Of a stretch of DNA of 64,000 bases, positions 50,977 to 59,105 are shown piece by piece. The stretch lies in contig NZ_KQ948148.1 of NCBI RefSeq assembly GCF_001513955.1, forward strand, positions 487,905 to 551,904. Direction: 5' to 3'. The notes under the pieces were generated by a model, which was given only the letters and a program-made list of their open reading frames with translations, was not told where the DNA came from and did not search any database. Positions within the stretch are counted from its first letter, which is position 1, and each line of letters starts with the position of its first letter. The translations under genes were made by a program, and so were the position numbers. Source of the stretch: Streptomyces pseudovenezuelae. Its GTDB lineage: Bacteria > Actinomycetota > Actinomycetes > Streptomycetales > Streptomycetaceae.

Positions 50977-51398
50977 GGACCAAGAGTGCCACCAGGCACC
51001 GACAGTCGGCCCAGCGTGTGCCCCGTGGTCACGTCCACGTGGTCGGGGACCTCCTCGTGGCGGTCCCCGACCGTGGAGGTGCCGGTCGGTTCGAGCAGGA
51101 GGATGTCGGTGGGGACGGGGGCGTAGGGCTTGTGCTCGACGCCTCGCGGGACGGTGAAGACGGACGACCTGGGCAGGACGACCGTGCGCTCGCCGGCCGG
51201 TTCGCGCAGCGAGATGTGCAGTTCGCCGTCGAGGACCAGGAAGAACTCGTCGGTGTCGTCGTGGACGTGCCACAGGTGCTCGCCCTCGACGTGCGTGACG
51301 CGGACGTCGTAGTCGTTGACGGCGGCGACGATGCGGGGGCTCCACTGCTCGGTGAAGGAGGCGAGGGCGGCGGGCAGGGAGACGGGTTCGGTTGCCAT
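50973..51398 (-). CDS. Cupin-domain protein
   Basis: A 141-residue single-domain cupin. The metal-binding motif 1 is visible as WHVHDDTDEFFLVLDGEL and motif 2 as VFTVPRGVEHKPYA, with His and Glu ligands in place. Cupins of this size are often small dioxygenases, isomerases or binding proteins; the reaction cannot be read here. The gene precedes and overlaps the NHL-thioredoxin gene by 4 nt and diverges from the GlxA-type regulator. Confidence 0.9.
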   Translation of the reverse strand: MATEPVSLPAALASFTEQWSPRIVAAVNDYDVRVTHVEGEHLWHVHDDTDEFFLVLDGELHISLREPAGERTVVLPRSSVFTVPRGVEHKPYAPVPTDILLLEPTGTSTVGDRHEEVPDHVDVTTGHTLGRLSVPGGTLGP

Positions 51399-51450
51399 GG
51401 CGTCATCGTGCGGGGTGGCCGGGACGGCGGACGAGTGCTAGGAATCGCAT

Positions 51451-52458
51451 ATGCCGCAAGGATCCTCTCAGTCGAGCTCCCGTCCGCACCGGGTCGCGGT
51501 GATCGTCGACGAGGGCACCAACCCCTTCGAAGTGGGCGTCGCCACCGAGCTGTTCGGGCTGCCGCGGCCCGAGCTGGGGCCGGCGGGGCCGCTGTACGAG
51601 GTGACCCTGTGCACGCCGACCCCCGGGGTGCGCATGAACCACGGCTTCTTCACGCTGTCCGGGGTGCCCGGTCTGGACGCCGTGGACGACGCCGACACCC
51701 TCGTCGTGCCCGGGCGGCCGGACAACGTCGTCCCGCGCGGGAGGGCCGTACGGGAGGCGATCCGCCGCACGCACGCGCGTGGCGCCCGGGTGATCAGCCT
51801 GTGCACCGGCAGCTTCGCGCTCGCCGAGGCCGGGCTCCTGGACGGACGGCGGGCCACCACGCACTGGATGTGGGCCGACGCCTTCCGCGAGCTGCATCCG
51901 CGGGTGCGGCTGGAGCCGGACGTGCTGTTCGTGGACGAGGGTGACGTCCTGACGGCGGCGGGCAGCGCGGCCGCGCTGGATCTCGGGCTGTACGTCGTGC
52001 GGCGCGACCACGGCGCCGAGGTCGCGAACGCGGTGTCCCGCAGGCTCGTCTTCGCCGCCCACCGCGACGGCGGACAGCGGCAGTTCGTGGAGCGGCCCGT
52101 GCCCGACGTACGGGACGAGTCGCTGGGCCCGCTGCTGGCGTGGGCGCGGGAGCGGCTGGGGGAGCCGTTGACCGTCGCCGGCCTCGCCGCCCGCGCGGCG
52201 GTCTCCCCCGCGACCCTGCACCGCCGTTTCCAGGCGCAGCTCGGCACGACTCCGCTGGCCTGGCTGACGGGGGAGCGGGTGGCACTGGCGTGCCGGCTCA
52301 TCGAGCGCGGGGAGGAGCGGCTGGACGTGGTGGCCGCGCGGAGCGGTCTGGGGACGGCCGCGAACCTCCGCGCGCGCGTGCGGCGCGAGACGGGACTCAG
52401 CCCGTCGGCCTATCGGCGGCGTTTCGGGACCGGCGCCGGGGAAGCGGTAACGGCATGA
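51451..52458 (+). CDS. GlxA-family AraC-type regulator with DJ-1/PfpI domain
   Basis: A 335-residue regulator. Residues ~10-190 form a DJ-1/PfpI-type amidotransferase-like domain (RVAVIVDEGTNPFEVGVATE, VISLCTGSFALAEAGLLDG, with the conserved Cys in a nucleophile-elbow position). Residues ~225-325 are an AraC helix-turn-helix pair (LTVAGLAARAAVSPATLHRRF and a second HTH ending SPSAYRRRF). It diverges from the cupin/NHL operon, a likely target. TAGGAA (51439-51444) lies 6 nt before the ATG, suggesting a leaderless mRNA. The stop overlaps the next start (ATGA). Ligand unknown. Confidence 0.93.
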   Translation: MPQGSSQSSSRPHRVAVIVDEGTNPFEVGVATELFGLPRPELGPAGPLYEVTLCTPTPGVRMNHGFFTLSGVPGLDAVDDADTLVVPGRPDNVVPRGRAVREAIRRTHARGARVISLCTGSFALAEAGLLDGRRATTHWMWADAFRELHPRVRLEPDVLFVDEGDVLTAAGSAAALDLGLYVVRRDHGAEVANAVSRRLVFAAHRDGGQRQFVERPVPDVRDESLGPLLAWARERLGEPLTVAGLAARAAVSPATLHRRFQAQLGTTPLAWLTGERVALACRLIERGEERLDVVAARSGLGTAANLRARVRRETGLSPSAYRRRFGTGAGEAVTA

Positions 52459-52952
52459 GATTCCTCGTACGCGACCGGCTCCTCGGCATCGGTGACGACT
52501 ACTGGATCGAGGACGACCGGGGCAACAAGGTCTTCCTCGTCGACGGCAAGGCCATGCGGGTCCGGGACACCTTCGAGCTGAAGGACACCCAAGGACGGGT
52601 CCTGATCGACATCCACCAGAAGATGTTCGCGCTGCGCGACACGATGGTGATCGAGCGGGACGGTGAGCCGCTGGCCAGGATCAGGAGGAAGCGCCTGTCG
52701 CTGCTGCGCAACCACTACCGGGTGGCCCTGGCCGACGGCAGCACCGAACTCGACGTCAGCGGCAAGATCCTCGACCGGGAGTTCGCCGTCGAGTACGACG
52801 GCGAACTGCTCGCGGTGATCTCGCGCCGGTGGCTGCACGTCCGCGAGACCTACGGCGTCGACATCGTCCGGGACGACGCGGACCCGGCGCTGCTCATCGC
52901 GGTGGCGGTGTGCGTGATCCACCTCGCCGAGAAGGACCGGGAGGACGACTGA
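52455..52952 (+). CDS. LURP-one-related (scramblase-fold) protein
   Basis: A 165-residue protein translationally coupled (ATGA) to the GlxA-type regulator. It has the LOR/YxjI pattern: RFLVRDRLLGIGDDYWIEDD, VFLVDGKAMRVRDTFELKD, repeated beta strands with charged turns, and a C-terminal hydrophobic helix (LLIAVAVCVIHLA). This tubby/scramblase-like fold occurs in plant LURP1 and in bacteria, with no established bacterial function. It has no signal peptide. The coupling suggests co-regulation with, or by, the regulator. Confidence 0.9.
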   Translation: MRFLVRDRLLGIGDDYWIEDDRGNKVFLVDGKAMRVRDTFELKDTQGRVLIDIHQKMFALRDTMVIERDGEPLARIRRKRLSLLRNHYRVALADGSTELDVSGKILDREFAVEYDGELLAVISRRWLHVRETYGVDIVRDDADPALLIAVAVCVIHLAEKDREDD

Positions 52953-52973
52953 CCCGGCGATCGGGGACGGGGA

Positions 52974-53747
52974 TCAGAGCACCCGGTCCTTCAGGGCCGG
53001 GAACTGTTCCCTCGTCACGGCCACCTTCCCGGGGTCGAACTCCACGGTGAGGACCTCCTCGCCCGCGCCCGCCTCGGCGAGGACCTGGCCCCACGGATCC
53101 ACCACGATCGAGTGACCGGCCTGCGGAACTCGCGCGTGCGTCCCGGCCGTTCCACAGGCGAGCACGAACACCTGGTTCTCGACGGCCCGCGCCCGGGCGA
53201 GCAGCGTCCAGTGGTCCCGGCGGCGCTCCGGCCAGCCCGCCGGGATCACCAGGGTCTCGGCGCCCGCGTCGACGAGACCGCGGAAGAGTTCGGGGAAGCG
53301 GAGGTCGTAACAGGTGGCGACGCCGAGGGTCGTCTCGGGCAGACGGACCGTCACCAGGTCCTCGCCCCGGCCCATCAGCACGGCCTCGCCCTTGTCGAAG
53401 CCGAAGCGGTGGATCTTGCGGTAGGTGGCGACGCGTTCGCCGGAGGGGGAGAACAGGAGGGAGGTGTTGTAGAGGGTGCCGTCAGAGGTCCGCTCGGGGA
53501 TCGAGCCCGCGTGCAGCCACACGCCCGCCTCGCTCGCGGCCTTCGCCATGACCTCGTGGGTCGGCCCCTCCAGCGGTTCCGCCTGGCCCGCGAACTCCTC
53601 GAAGGCGAAGGCCCCGGTGGTCCACAGCTCCGGCAGCACGACGAGGTCGGCTCCGGCCTGTTCCCGCACCAGCGACGCCATCCGACGCCGACGCGATTCG
53701 ACCGATTCGCCCTCATCCACGGCGATCTGGATCAAAGAGGCGCGCAC
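52974..53747 (-). CDS. Carbon-nitrogen hydrolase (nitrilase superfamily)
   Basis: A 257-residue amidase-type enzyme with the full triad: Glu40 (VVLPELW), Lys111 (YRKIHRF) and Cys146 (CYDLRFPELF). This Cys-region sequence is closest to omega-amidase and deaminated-glutathione amidase (Nit1-type) members, which act on small omega-amides in the cytoplasm. The GTG start gives the standard MRASLIQIAV beginning. It converges on the LURP gene, with 21 nt between the stops. Exact substrate is a guess. Confidence 0.92.
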   Translation of the reverse strand: MRASLIQIAVDEGESVESRRRRMASLVREQAGADLVVLPELWTTGAFAFEEFAGQAEPLEGPTHEVMAKAASEAGVWLHAGSIPERTSDGTLYNTSLLFSPSGERVATYRKIHRFGFDKGEAVLMGRGEDLVTVRLPETTLGVATCYDLRFPELFRGLVDAGAETLVIPAGWPERRRDHWTLLARARAVENQVFVLACGTAGTHARVPQAGHSIVVDPWGQVLAEAGAGEEVLTVEFDPGKVAVTREQFPALKDRVL

Positions 53748-53929
53748 ACTACCACCGTCCTGGCATTCGGGCCGTCCCTTACGGGCCTACGATCGTCACA
53801 CGAAAGCACTGCCGGGGTGCCTCACAGCAGCGTAACTTAGCGTTCCAAGACACCCGCCGACAGCCACCACCTCCACTGGCAACGCCGCCATCACCAGCCC
53901 GTGCTCCGACCGCCGAGGGGTCCCGTTCC

Positions 53930-54754
53930 GTGAGTCTGCATCCCACCCTCCAGCCCTACGCCGACGCCTGGACCCACTCCATCGAAGCGATATCCGAGCT
54001 GGTGACCCCCCTCGTGGAGGGGGAGTGGAACCGCCGTACGCCGTGTCCGGGCTGGTCGGTGCGGGACGTGGTGTCCCATGTCATCGGTCTGGACTGCGAG
54101 ATGCTGGGCGACCCGCGCCCCATCCACACCCTCCCCCGCGACCTGTTCCACGTCACCAACGACCACCAGCGGTACATGGAGATGCAGGTCGACGTCCGCC
54201 GCCACCACACGGCACCGGAGATGACCTCCGAGCTGGAGTACGTCATCATCCGCCGCAACCGTCAGCTGCGGAACGAGTCCCGCGACCCCGGCACCAAGGT
54301 GCGCGGCCCGCTCGGCACCGAACTGACCCTCGCGGACGCCATGCGCCAGCACGCCTTCGACGTCTGGGTGCACGAGCAGGACCTGCGCACCGCCCTCGGC
54401 CGGCCCGGCAACCTCGACTCCCCCGGCGCGCACATCGCCCGTGACGTCCTGCTCGCCGCGCTCCCCGACATAGTGGCCGTCAAGGCGGACGCGCCCCGCA
54501 GTTCGGCGATCGTCTTCGACGTGCACGGGCCCATCGAGTTCCTGCGCACCATCCGCGTCGACATCCAGGGCCGCGGCACCCTGGAGACCGCGCCCGCGCT
54601 CGGCCCGGCCGCCGCCCTCAGCCTCGACTGGGAGACCTACGTCCGCCTGGCCTGCGGCCGGGTGAGCCTGGAGGCGGTGGCGGACCGTGTGAAGGCGGAG
54701 GGTGATCCGGAACTGACGTCGGCGATCCTGCGGAACTTCACGGTGACGCGCTAG
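53930..54754 (+). CDS. Maleylpyruvate isomerase-family (mycothiol-dependent DinB-fold) protein
   Basis: A 274-residue protein of the MDMPI/DinB-2 type. The N-terminal helical-bundle domain has VEGEWNRRTPCPGWSVRDVVSH (shown in part) with the metal His typical of the family, another His in MRQHAFDVWVHEQDLRTALG, and a C-terminal domain of ~90 residues. Actinobacterial members use mycothiol for detoxification or isomerisation reactions. The GTG start is at 53930, after a 182-nt gap from the divergent nitrilase gene. It ends at a terminator-like stem. Reaction unknown. Confidence 0.9.
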   Translation: MSLHPTLQPYADAWTHSIEAISELVTPLVEGEWNRRTPCPGWSVRDVVSHVIGLDCEMLGDPRPIHTLPRDLFHVTNDHQRYMEMQVDVRRHHTAPEMTSELEYVIIRRNRQLRNESRDPGTKVRGPLGTELTLADAMRQHAFDVWVHEQDLRTALGRPGNLDSPGAHIARDVLLAALPDIVAVKADAPRSSAIVFDVHGPIEFLRTIRVDIQGRGTLETAPALGPAAALSLDWETYVRLACGRVSLEAVADRVKAEGDPELTSAILRNFTVTR

Positions 54755-54755
54755 C

Positions 54756-54804
54756 GGACGGGTGCGGCCGGGACCGTTCCCGCTCTCGGCCGACCCGCCC
54801 GTCC
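54756..54804. terminator. Terminator between convergent genes
   Basis: Arms GGACGGGTGCGGCCG (54756-54770) and CGGCCGACCCGCCCGTCC (54787-54804) pair with a few bulges, 16-nt loop, directly after the stop at 54754 and before the MFS stop on the other strand. Confidence 0.65.
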
Positions 54805-54822
54805 CGGTTCGCTGACGCGTGT

Positions 54823-56118
54823 TCAGACGGGCACGTGGACCGTCTCCACCCGGCTCGCCACCAGCCGCTCCCGCTCCCGCCGGGCCGCCCGCCCGCGCAG
54901 CCGCAGGATCTGGCTGACGCCGAGCGCCTGGAGCACGAAGACGGAGGAGAAGGCGACGGTGTAGTCGCCGTCGGTCGCGTCCAGGAGGACACCGACGGCG
55001 AACAGGGTGGTCATCGAGGCGACGAACCCGCCCATGTTGGTGATGCCGGACGCGGTGCCCTGCCGCTCCGGCGGGTTCGCGGGCCGCGCGAAGTCGAAGC
55101 CGAGCATCGACGCCGGGCCGCACGAGCCGAGCACCACGCACAGCACGACCAGCAGCCACATCGGGGCCCGTTCACCGGGCCAGGCCAGCGTGGCCGCCCA
55201 CAGCAGCGCCGTCGCGCCCACGGTGCCGAGCGCGAGCGGCAGCCGGGCCTCGTGGTGCCGGGCGACGACCTGGCCGTAGACCAGGCCGACGACCATGTTG
55301 GACAGCACGACGAGCGTGAGCAGTTCGCCCGCCGCCGCCCGGGACAGCCCCTGCGCCTCGACGAGGAACGGCAGGCCCCACAGCAGCAGGAACACCATCG
55401 CCGGGAACTGGGTCGTGAAGTGCACCCACAGCCCCAGCCGGGTGCCGGGCTCGCGCCAGGACGCGGCGATCTGCCGCCGTACATAGGCGGCCCCCTGGTG
55501 CGGGAACGGCTCCGGCTCGTGCCCCTCGGGGTGGTCCTTGAGGAAGAGGAGCATCAGCACCAGCACCACGACACCCGCGAGCGAGCTGCCCGCGAACGCG
55601 GGCGTCCAGCCGATGCCGTGCAGCAGCCGGGCCAGCACCAGGGTGGAGACCAGGTTGCCCGCCATGCCGACGAGCCCGGCGAGCTGCGCGACCAGCGGTC
55701 CGCGCCTGGCCGGGAACCAGCGGCTGCCGAGGCGCAGCACGCTGATGAAGGTCATCGCGTCACCGCAGCCGAGCAGGGCGCGCGAGGCGAGGGCGGTGCC
55801 GTACGACGGTGAGAACGCGAAGCCGAGCTGCCCCGCCGTGAAGAGCACCACGCCGAGGGTGAGCACCTTCTTGGTGCCGAGCCGGTCGACCAGCAGTCCG
55901 ACGGGTATCTGCATGCCGGCGTAGACGAGGAGCTGGAGGATCGAGAAGGTCGACAGCGCCGAGGCGTTCACATGGAAGCGGTCGGCCGCGTCGAGGCCGG
56001 CGACTCCGAGGGACGTACGGAAGATGACCGCGACGAAGTAGACGGAGACGCCGATGCCCCAGACGGCCATCGCGCGCCGGCCGCCCGGGGGGTCGCCCGG
56101 AAGAGCGGACCGGTTCAT
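54823..56118 (-). CDS. MFS transporter
   Basis: A 431-residue major facilitator with 12 predicted helices and the loop 2-3 motif VDRLGTKKVLTLGVVLF (a form of GxxxDRxGRRR). It resembles the anion/nitrate or sugar-phosphate-antiporter branch, but I cannot name a substrate. Its ATG overlaps the stop of the GntR gene upstream (ATGA), so the regulator and transporter form one operon. The likely reading is a GntR that controls uptake or efflux of its own ligand. Confidence 0.92.
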   Translation of the reverse strand: MNRSALPGDPPGGRRAMAVWGIGVSVYFVAVIFRTSLGVAGLDAADRFHVNASALSTFSILQLLVYAGMQIPVGLLVDRLGTKKVLTLGVVLFTAGQLGFAFSPSYGTALASRALLGCGDAMTFISVLRLGSRWFPARRGPLVAQLAGLVGMAGNLVSTLVLARLLHGIGWTPAFAGSSLAGVVVLVLMLLFLKDHPEGHEPEPFPHQGAAYVRRQIAASWREPGTRLGLWVHFTTQFPAMVFLLLWGLPFLVEAQGLSRAAAGELLTLVVLSNMVVGLVYGQVVARHHEARLPLALGTVGATALLWAATLAWPGERAPMWLLVVLCVVLGSCGPASMLGFDFARPANPPERQGTASGITNMGGFVASMTTLFAVGVLLDATDGDYTVAFSSVFVLQALGVSQILRLRGRAARRERERLVASRVETVHVPV

Positions 56119-56765
56119 CGGACCTCACCCCGGGCGAGGTGGGAGAACCACTCGACATGCCCGTGAATCAGGCCTACGACCGCCTCCGCGTCGCCGGAGC
56201 GCAGGGCCTGGAGGATCTGCTCGTGCTCGGAGAGGGTCTTGGTGATGCGGTCCGGGTGGGCGTGCATGACGGCGACACCCATCCTGAGCTGGCGGTCGCG
56301 GAGCTGGTCGTAGAGCCGGTTCAGGATCTCGTTGCCACCGCTGCGCACGATCTCGGCGTGGAAGCAGCGGTCCGTGACGGCGGCGCCGGCCAGATCCCCG
56401 GCGGCGGCCTGTTCCTTCTGCCGCGCGAGCAGTTCTTCGAGGCGCGCGATGAGCTGCGGGGAGGCGGGGACGGCCTTGCGGGCGGCGTGGCCCTCGACGA
56501 GCTGCCGGGTCTCGACGACGTCGGCGATCTCCTGCGCGGAGACGGGAAGGACCAGCGCTCCCTTTTTCGGGTAAAGCTTGATCAGCCCCTCGACCTCCAG
56601 GCGGAGCAGCGCCTCCCGAACGGGTGTGCGGGACACCCCGGCGGCCTCGGCGAGCTCGCCCTCGGTGAGCAGGGTCCCACCCTCGTAACGGCGGTCCAGG
56701 ACACCCTGCTTGACGTGGGCATAGACACGGTCGGCGGCGGGAGGCTGTTTCACGGCCAGGCTCAT
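56115..56765 (-). CDS. GntR-family regulator, FCD-domain type
   Basis: A 216-residue regulator. The winged helix is residues ~15-80 (VKQGVLDRRYEGGTLLTEGELAEAAGVSRTP, shown here in two conserved parts by the EGELAEAAGVSRTPVREAL core). The C-terminal FCD domain (~90-215) has metal-binding residues in DRCFHAEIVRSGGN and LSEHEQILQAL. TATGCT lies 6 nt before the ATG on the minus strand, so the operon is probably leaderless. It is coupled to the MFS gene. Ligand probably a carboxylic acid, as for the family, but not known. Confidence 0.93.
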   Translation of the reverse strand: MSLAVKQPPAADRVYAHVKQGVLDRRYEGGTLLTEGELAEAAGVSRTPVREALLRLEVEGLIKLYPKKGALVLPVSAQEIADVVETRQLVEGHAARKAVPASPQLIARLEELLARQKEQAAAGDLAGAAVTDRCFHAEIVRSGGNEILNRLYDQLRDRQLRMGVAVMHAHPDRITKTLSEHEQILQALRSGDAEAVVGLIHGHVEWFSHLARGEVR

Positions 56766-56973
56766 GCCCACAGCATAGATACAACACGTACGCATGATCA
56801 GCCCCGTCCAGCATGCGGACCCCGGGAGGAACTCCCGCCGACGGAAACCCCACCCGCCTCAGCCGGCGTACAACCTTGTGTGCTACTTACGTGTCACACA
56901 CGTGCGGCCCTCCTTTCTTCCCCTTCCAACTCGGCCGCATCCAGGGGCATTCGACGTATTCGGGGTATTTCAG

Positions 56974-57873
56974 TTGATTACCGCCACCAAGGGCCTCCGC
57001 GTCCGCAGAGCCGCAGCCGTCGCGATCACGACCGGCGCAGTGCTCGCCACCGGAGCTCTCACCGCGGCACCCGCGCAGGCGCTCACCACGCCGACCATCA
57101 CCGCCAAGGGCGGGTTCCTGATGAACAGCGCGACCGGCTCGACCCTCTACAGCAAGGCGCCGAACACGAAGCGGCTCACCGCTTCCACGACGAAGATCAT
57201 GACCGCGAAGGTCGTGCTCTCGCAGTCGAACCTCAACCTGGACGCCAAGGTCACGATCAAGAAGGCGTACAGCGACTACATCGTCTCCAAGGGCGCCTCG
57301 TCCGCCCGCCTGATCGTCGGCGACAAGGTGACCGTCCGTCAGCTGCTCTACGGGATGATGCTGCCGTCCGGCTGTGACGCCGCGATGGCCCTCGCCGACA
57401 AGTTCGGCACCGGCTCGACGGTCTCCGCGCGCACCAAGTCGTTCATCGCGAAGATGAACACGACGGCCAGGTCCCTCGGCATGACGAACACGAAGTTCGA
57501 CTCGTTCGACGGAATAAGCAATGGTGCGAACGCCTCGACGCCGAAGGACCTCACGCTGCTCGCCCGCAACGTGATGAAGAGCTCGACCTTCAAGTCCGTC
57601 GTGAAGACCAAGTCGTACACGGCCAAGACGATCACGAAGACCGGCAGCACCCGCACCATGGGTGCCTGGACGAACACCAACACCCTGCTCGGCTGGAACG
57701 GCACGCTCGGCATCAAGACCGGCTCGGGCACCGACTCCAAGTACTGCCTCGTCTTCGCCGCGACGAAGAACGGCGAGTCCGTCATGGGCGCCGTCATGAC
57801 CTCCCCGTCGGCGGCCGACCGCACGAACGACGTGAAGAAGCTCATCAACTACGGCTACGCCAAGATCAGCTGA
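56974..57873 (+). CDS. Secreted D-alanyl-D-alanine carboxypeptidase (S11)
   Basis: A 299-residue penicillin-binding protein that trims the terminal D-Ala of peptidoglycan. I place the start at a TTG, because translation from there gives MITATKGLRVRRAAAVAIT, a regular signal peptide cut after AQA (residue 36), with GGGG 8 nt upstream; the longer frame starts without support. Active-site motifs: STTK (71-74), SGC (132-134, in place of SGN) and KTG (248-250). It lacks a C-terminal membrane anchor, so it is released or loosely held. It ends at a strong terminator. Enzyme class secure; start codon less so. Confidence 0.92.
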   Translation: MITATKGLRVRRAAAVAITTGAVLATGALTAAPAQALTTPTITAKGGFLMNSATGSTLYSKAPNTKRLTASTTKIMTAKVVLSQSNLNLDAKVTIKKAYSDYIVSKGASSARLIVGDKVTVRQLLYGMMLPSGCDAAMALADKFGTGSTVSARTKSFIAKMNTTARSLGMTNTKFDSFDGISNGANASTPKDLTLLARNVMKSSTFKSVVKTKSYTAKTITKTGSTRTMGAWTNTNTLLGWNGTLGIKTGSGTDSKYCLVFAATKNGESVMGAVMTSPSAADRTNDVKKLINYGYAKIS

Positions 57874-57887
57874 CGTCCCAGGACATC

Positions 57888-57926
57888 CGAAGGGGCCTGC
57901 CGCTGTCGCAGCGGCAGGCCCCTTCG
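57888..57926. terminator. Terminator after D-Ala-D-Ala carboxypeptidase
   Basis: An 18-bp perfect stem with arms 57888-57905 and 57909-57926 (inner bases CCGCTG/CAGCGG), 3-nt loop, 15 nt after the stop and followed by a T-containing stretch. Confidence 0.88.
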
Positions 57927-58039
57927 TCATGCCGGACACCGGCGGAACCTGGGTTTTTCCCTCGCATGGGTGAATATCGTTACGTCAGTTGGCATATCCG
58001 ACCTTCTCCGCCCTAGGTTCCGCTGCGGAGGTGGTTCAC

Positions 58040-59017
58040 ATGAACGAACCGAGCAAGCGGCCCGAGGCGGGCAAGAGGCATGAGGCGATCGATGTCAGCG
58101 ACTTCGTCTACGCGGCGACCGGGCACCGGATCCGGAGACTGACCATGCCGGACGGGAGCCATTGGTTTCCGGCGGTGGATGTGTGCAGGCAGCTGGGGCA
58201 TACGAACTCTCGGCAGGCTCTCGCCGACCACGTACCCGACGACCATCGAGAACTCCTCGAGACCGTAACTGGAGCTTACGGTCTCAGCGTTCCCGCAGGT
58301 AGAGAGTGGCGTCGAGACCTGAACGTCATCTCTCTCCAAGGTCTGATCCTGCTCGTGAACGCCTGCACCAAGCCGTCCTGCGCACCTTTCAAGCAGTGGG
58401 CCGCCGAAGTGATCGAGACCGTCCAGCGAGAGGGCTCCTACACCCTCGAAGAGGCCGAGGTGCAGCCCTCCGAGCCGGGCGCGCCCATCGCCTACGCCAT
58501 GCCGGAGCAGGTCGCCGAAGCGATCGTGCGGCTCGAAGAGCGCAATCTCCAGGCCGACGAGCAGTTCGCCGCCGCACAGCACAAGTCGATCGCGCTGCAG
58601 GAGGCGATCGTCGAATCGCAGCGAGAGATGCTGGAGACGCAGCGTGCCACTCTCGCGGCCCAGCAGGCCATGGCCCTGGCCATGGAGCGCATCGCGGACC
58701 GGCTCGACTCCCTGGCCCTCGAACGCCCGGCGCCCACCGCCGACCTGTCCACTCTGCCGACGACGGAGTCCGTGCTGGCCGACTGGCGGCAGCGGTTGTC
58801 CGTGACGGAGGACGTCTGGACCGTGGCCGTGGTCATCGCGCCGGTGCTCGTCGAAGAGGGTCAGCTCCGTCAGCCGCTGGAATCGATCGCGGCCCGCACC
58901 GGCCTGACGGTCCATAGGGTCAACGAATGCCTGCGTCTGCTGCGCAAGCACGCCTGCATCCGCTCGCAGGGTGCGTCGGAGGACGGGGCTCCGGTGTACG
59001 TGCTCAACCGGTCCTGA
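58040..59017 (+). CDS. BRO-N domain protein with C-terminal HTH-like region
   Basis: A 325-residue protein. The ATG has GGAGGTGG 6 nt upstream. Residues ~25-130 match a BRO-N (phage antirepressor) domain: WFPAVDVCRQLGHTNSRQAL and the ISLQGLILLVNACTKP segment. A long charged helical region (about 160-225, AHKSIALQEAIVESQREMLE-type heptads) suggests a coiled coil, and the last ~90 residues (TEDVWTVAVVIAPVLVEEGQ, IAARTGLTVHRVNECLRLLR) look like a winged helix. Third-position G/C bias is weaker than in neighbouring genes. BRO-N proteins are mostly phage-borne, but no phage genes are adjacent. Probably a DNA-binding regulator; target unknown. Confidence 0.85.
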   Translation: MNEPSKRPEAGKRHEAIDVSDFVYAATGHRIRRLTMPDGSHWFPAVDVCRQLGHTNSRQALADHVPDDHRELLETVTGAYGLSVPAGREWRRDLNVISLQGLILLVNACTKPSCAPFKQWAAEVIETVQREGSYTLEEAEVQPSEPGAPIAYAMPEQVAEAIVRLEERNLQADEQFAAAQHKSIALQEAIVESQREMLETQRATLAAQQAMALAMERIADRLDSLALERPAPTADLSTLPTTESVLADWRQRLSVTEDVWTVAVVIAPVLVEEGQLRQPLESIAARTGLTVHRVNECLRLLRKHACIRSQGASEDGAPVYVLNRS

Positions 59018-59032
59018 TCCACCCCGTGCATG

Positions 59033-59077
59033 ACTGAAGGGGCGGCCGCAAACGAAACTTGCGGCCGTCCCTTCAGT
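59033..59077. terminator. Bidirectional terminator between BRO-N gene and bkdC
   Basis: Near-perfect 19-bp stem with arms 59033-59051 and 59059-59077 around a 7-nt loop, with one G-T pair. It lies between convergent stops. Confidence 0.85.
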
Positions 59078-59105
59078 GTTGGACAACTTGTCCGCTGCCC
59101 GCGGG

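Noticed and set aside
56748..56765. Second parS-like site (TGTTTCACGGCC) near the GntR start
   Set aside because: Only the left half matches; the right half of the palindrome is absent, and it lies in coding sequence.
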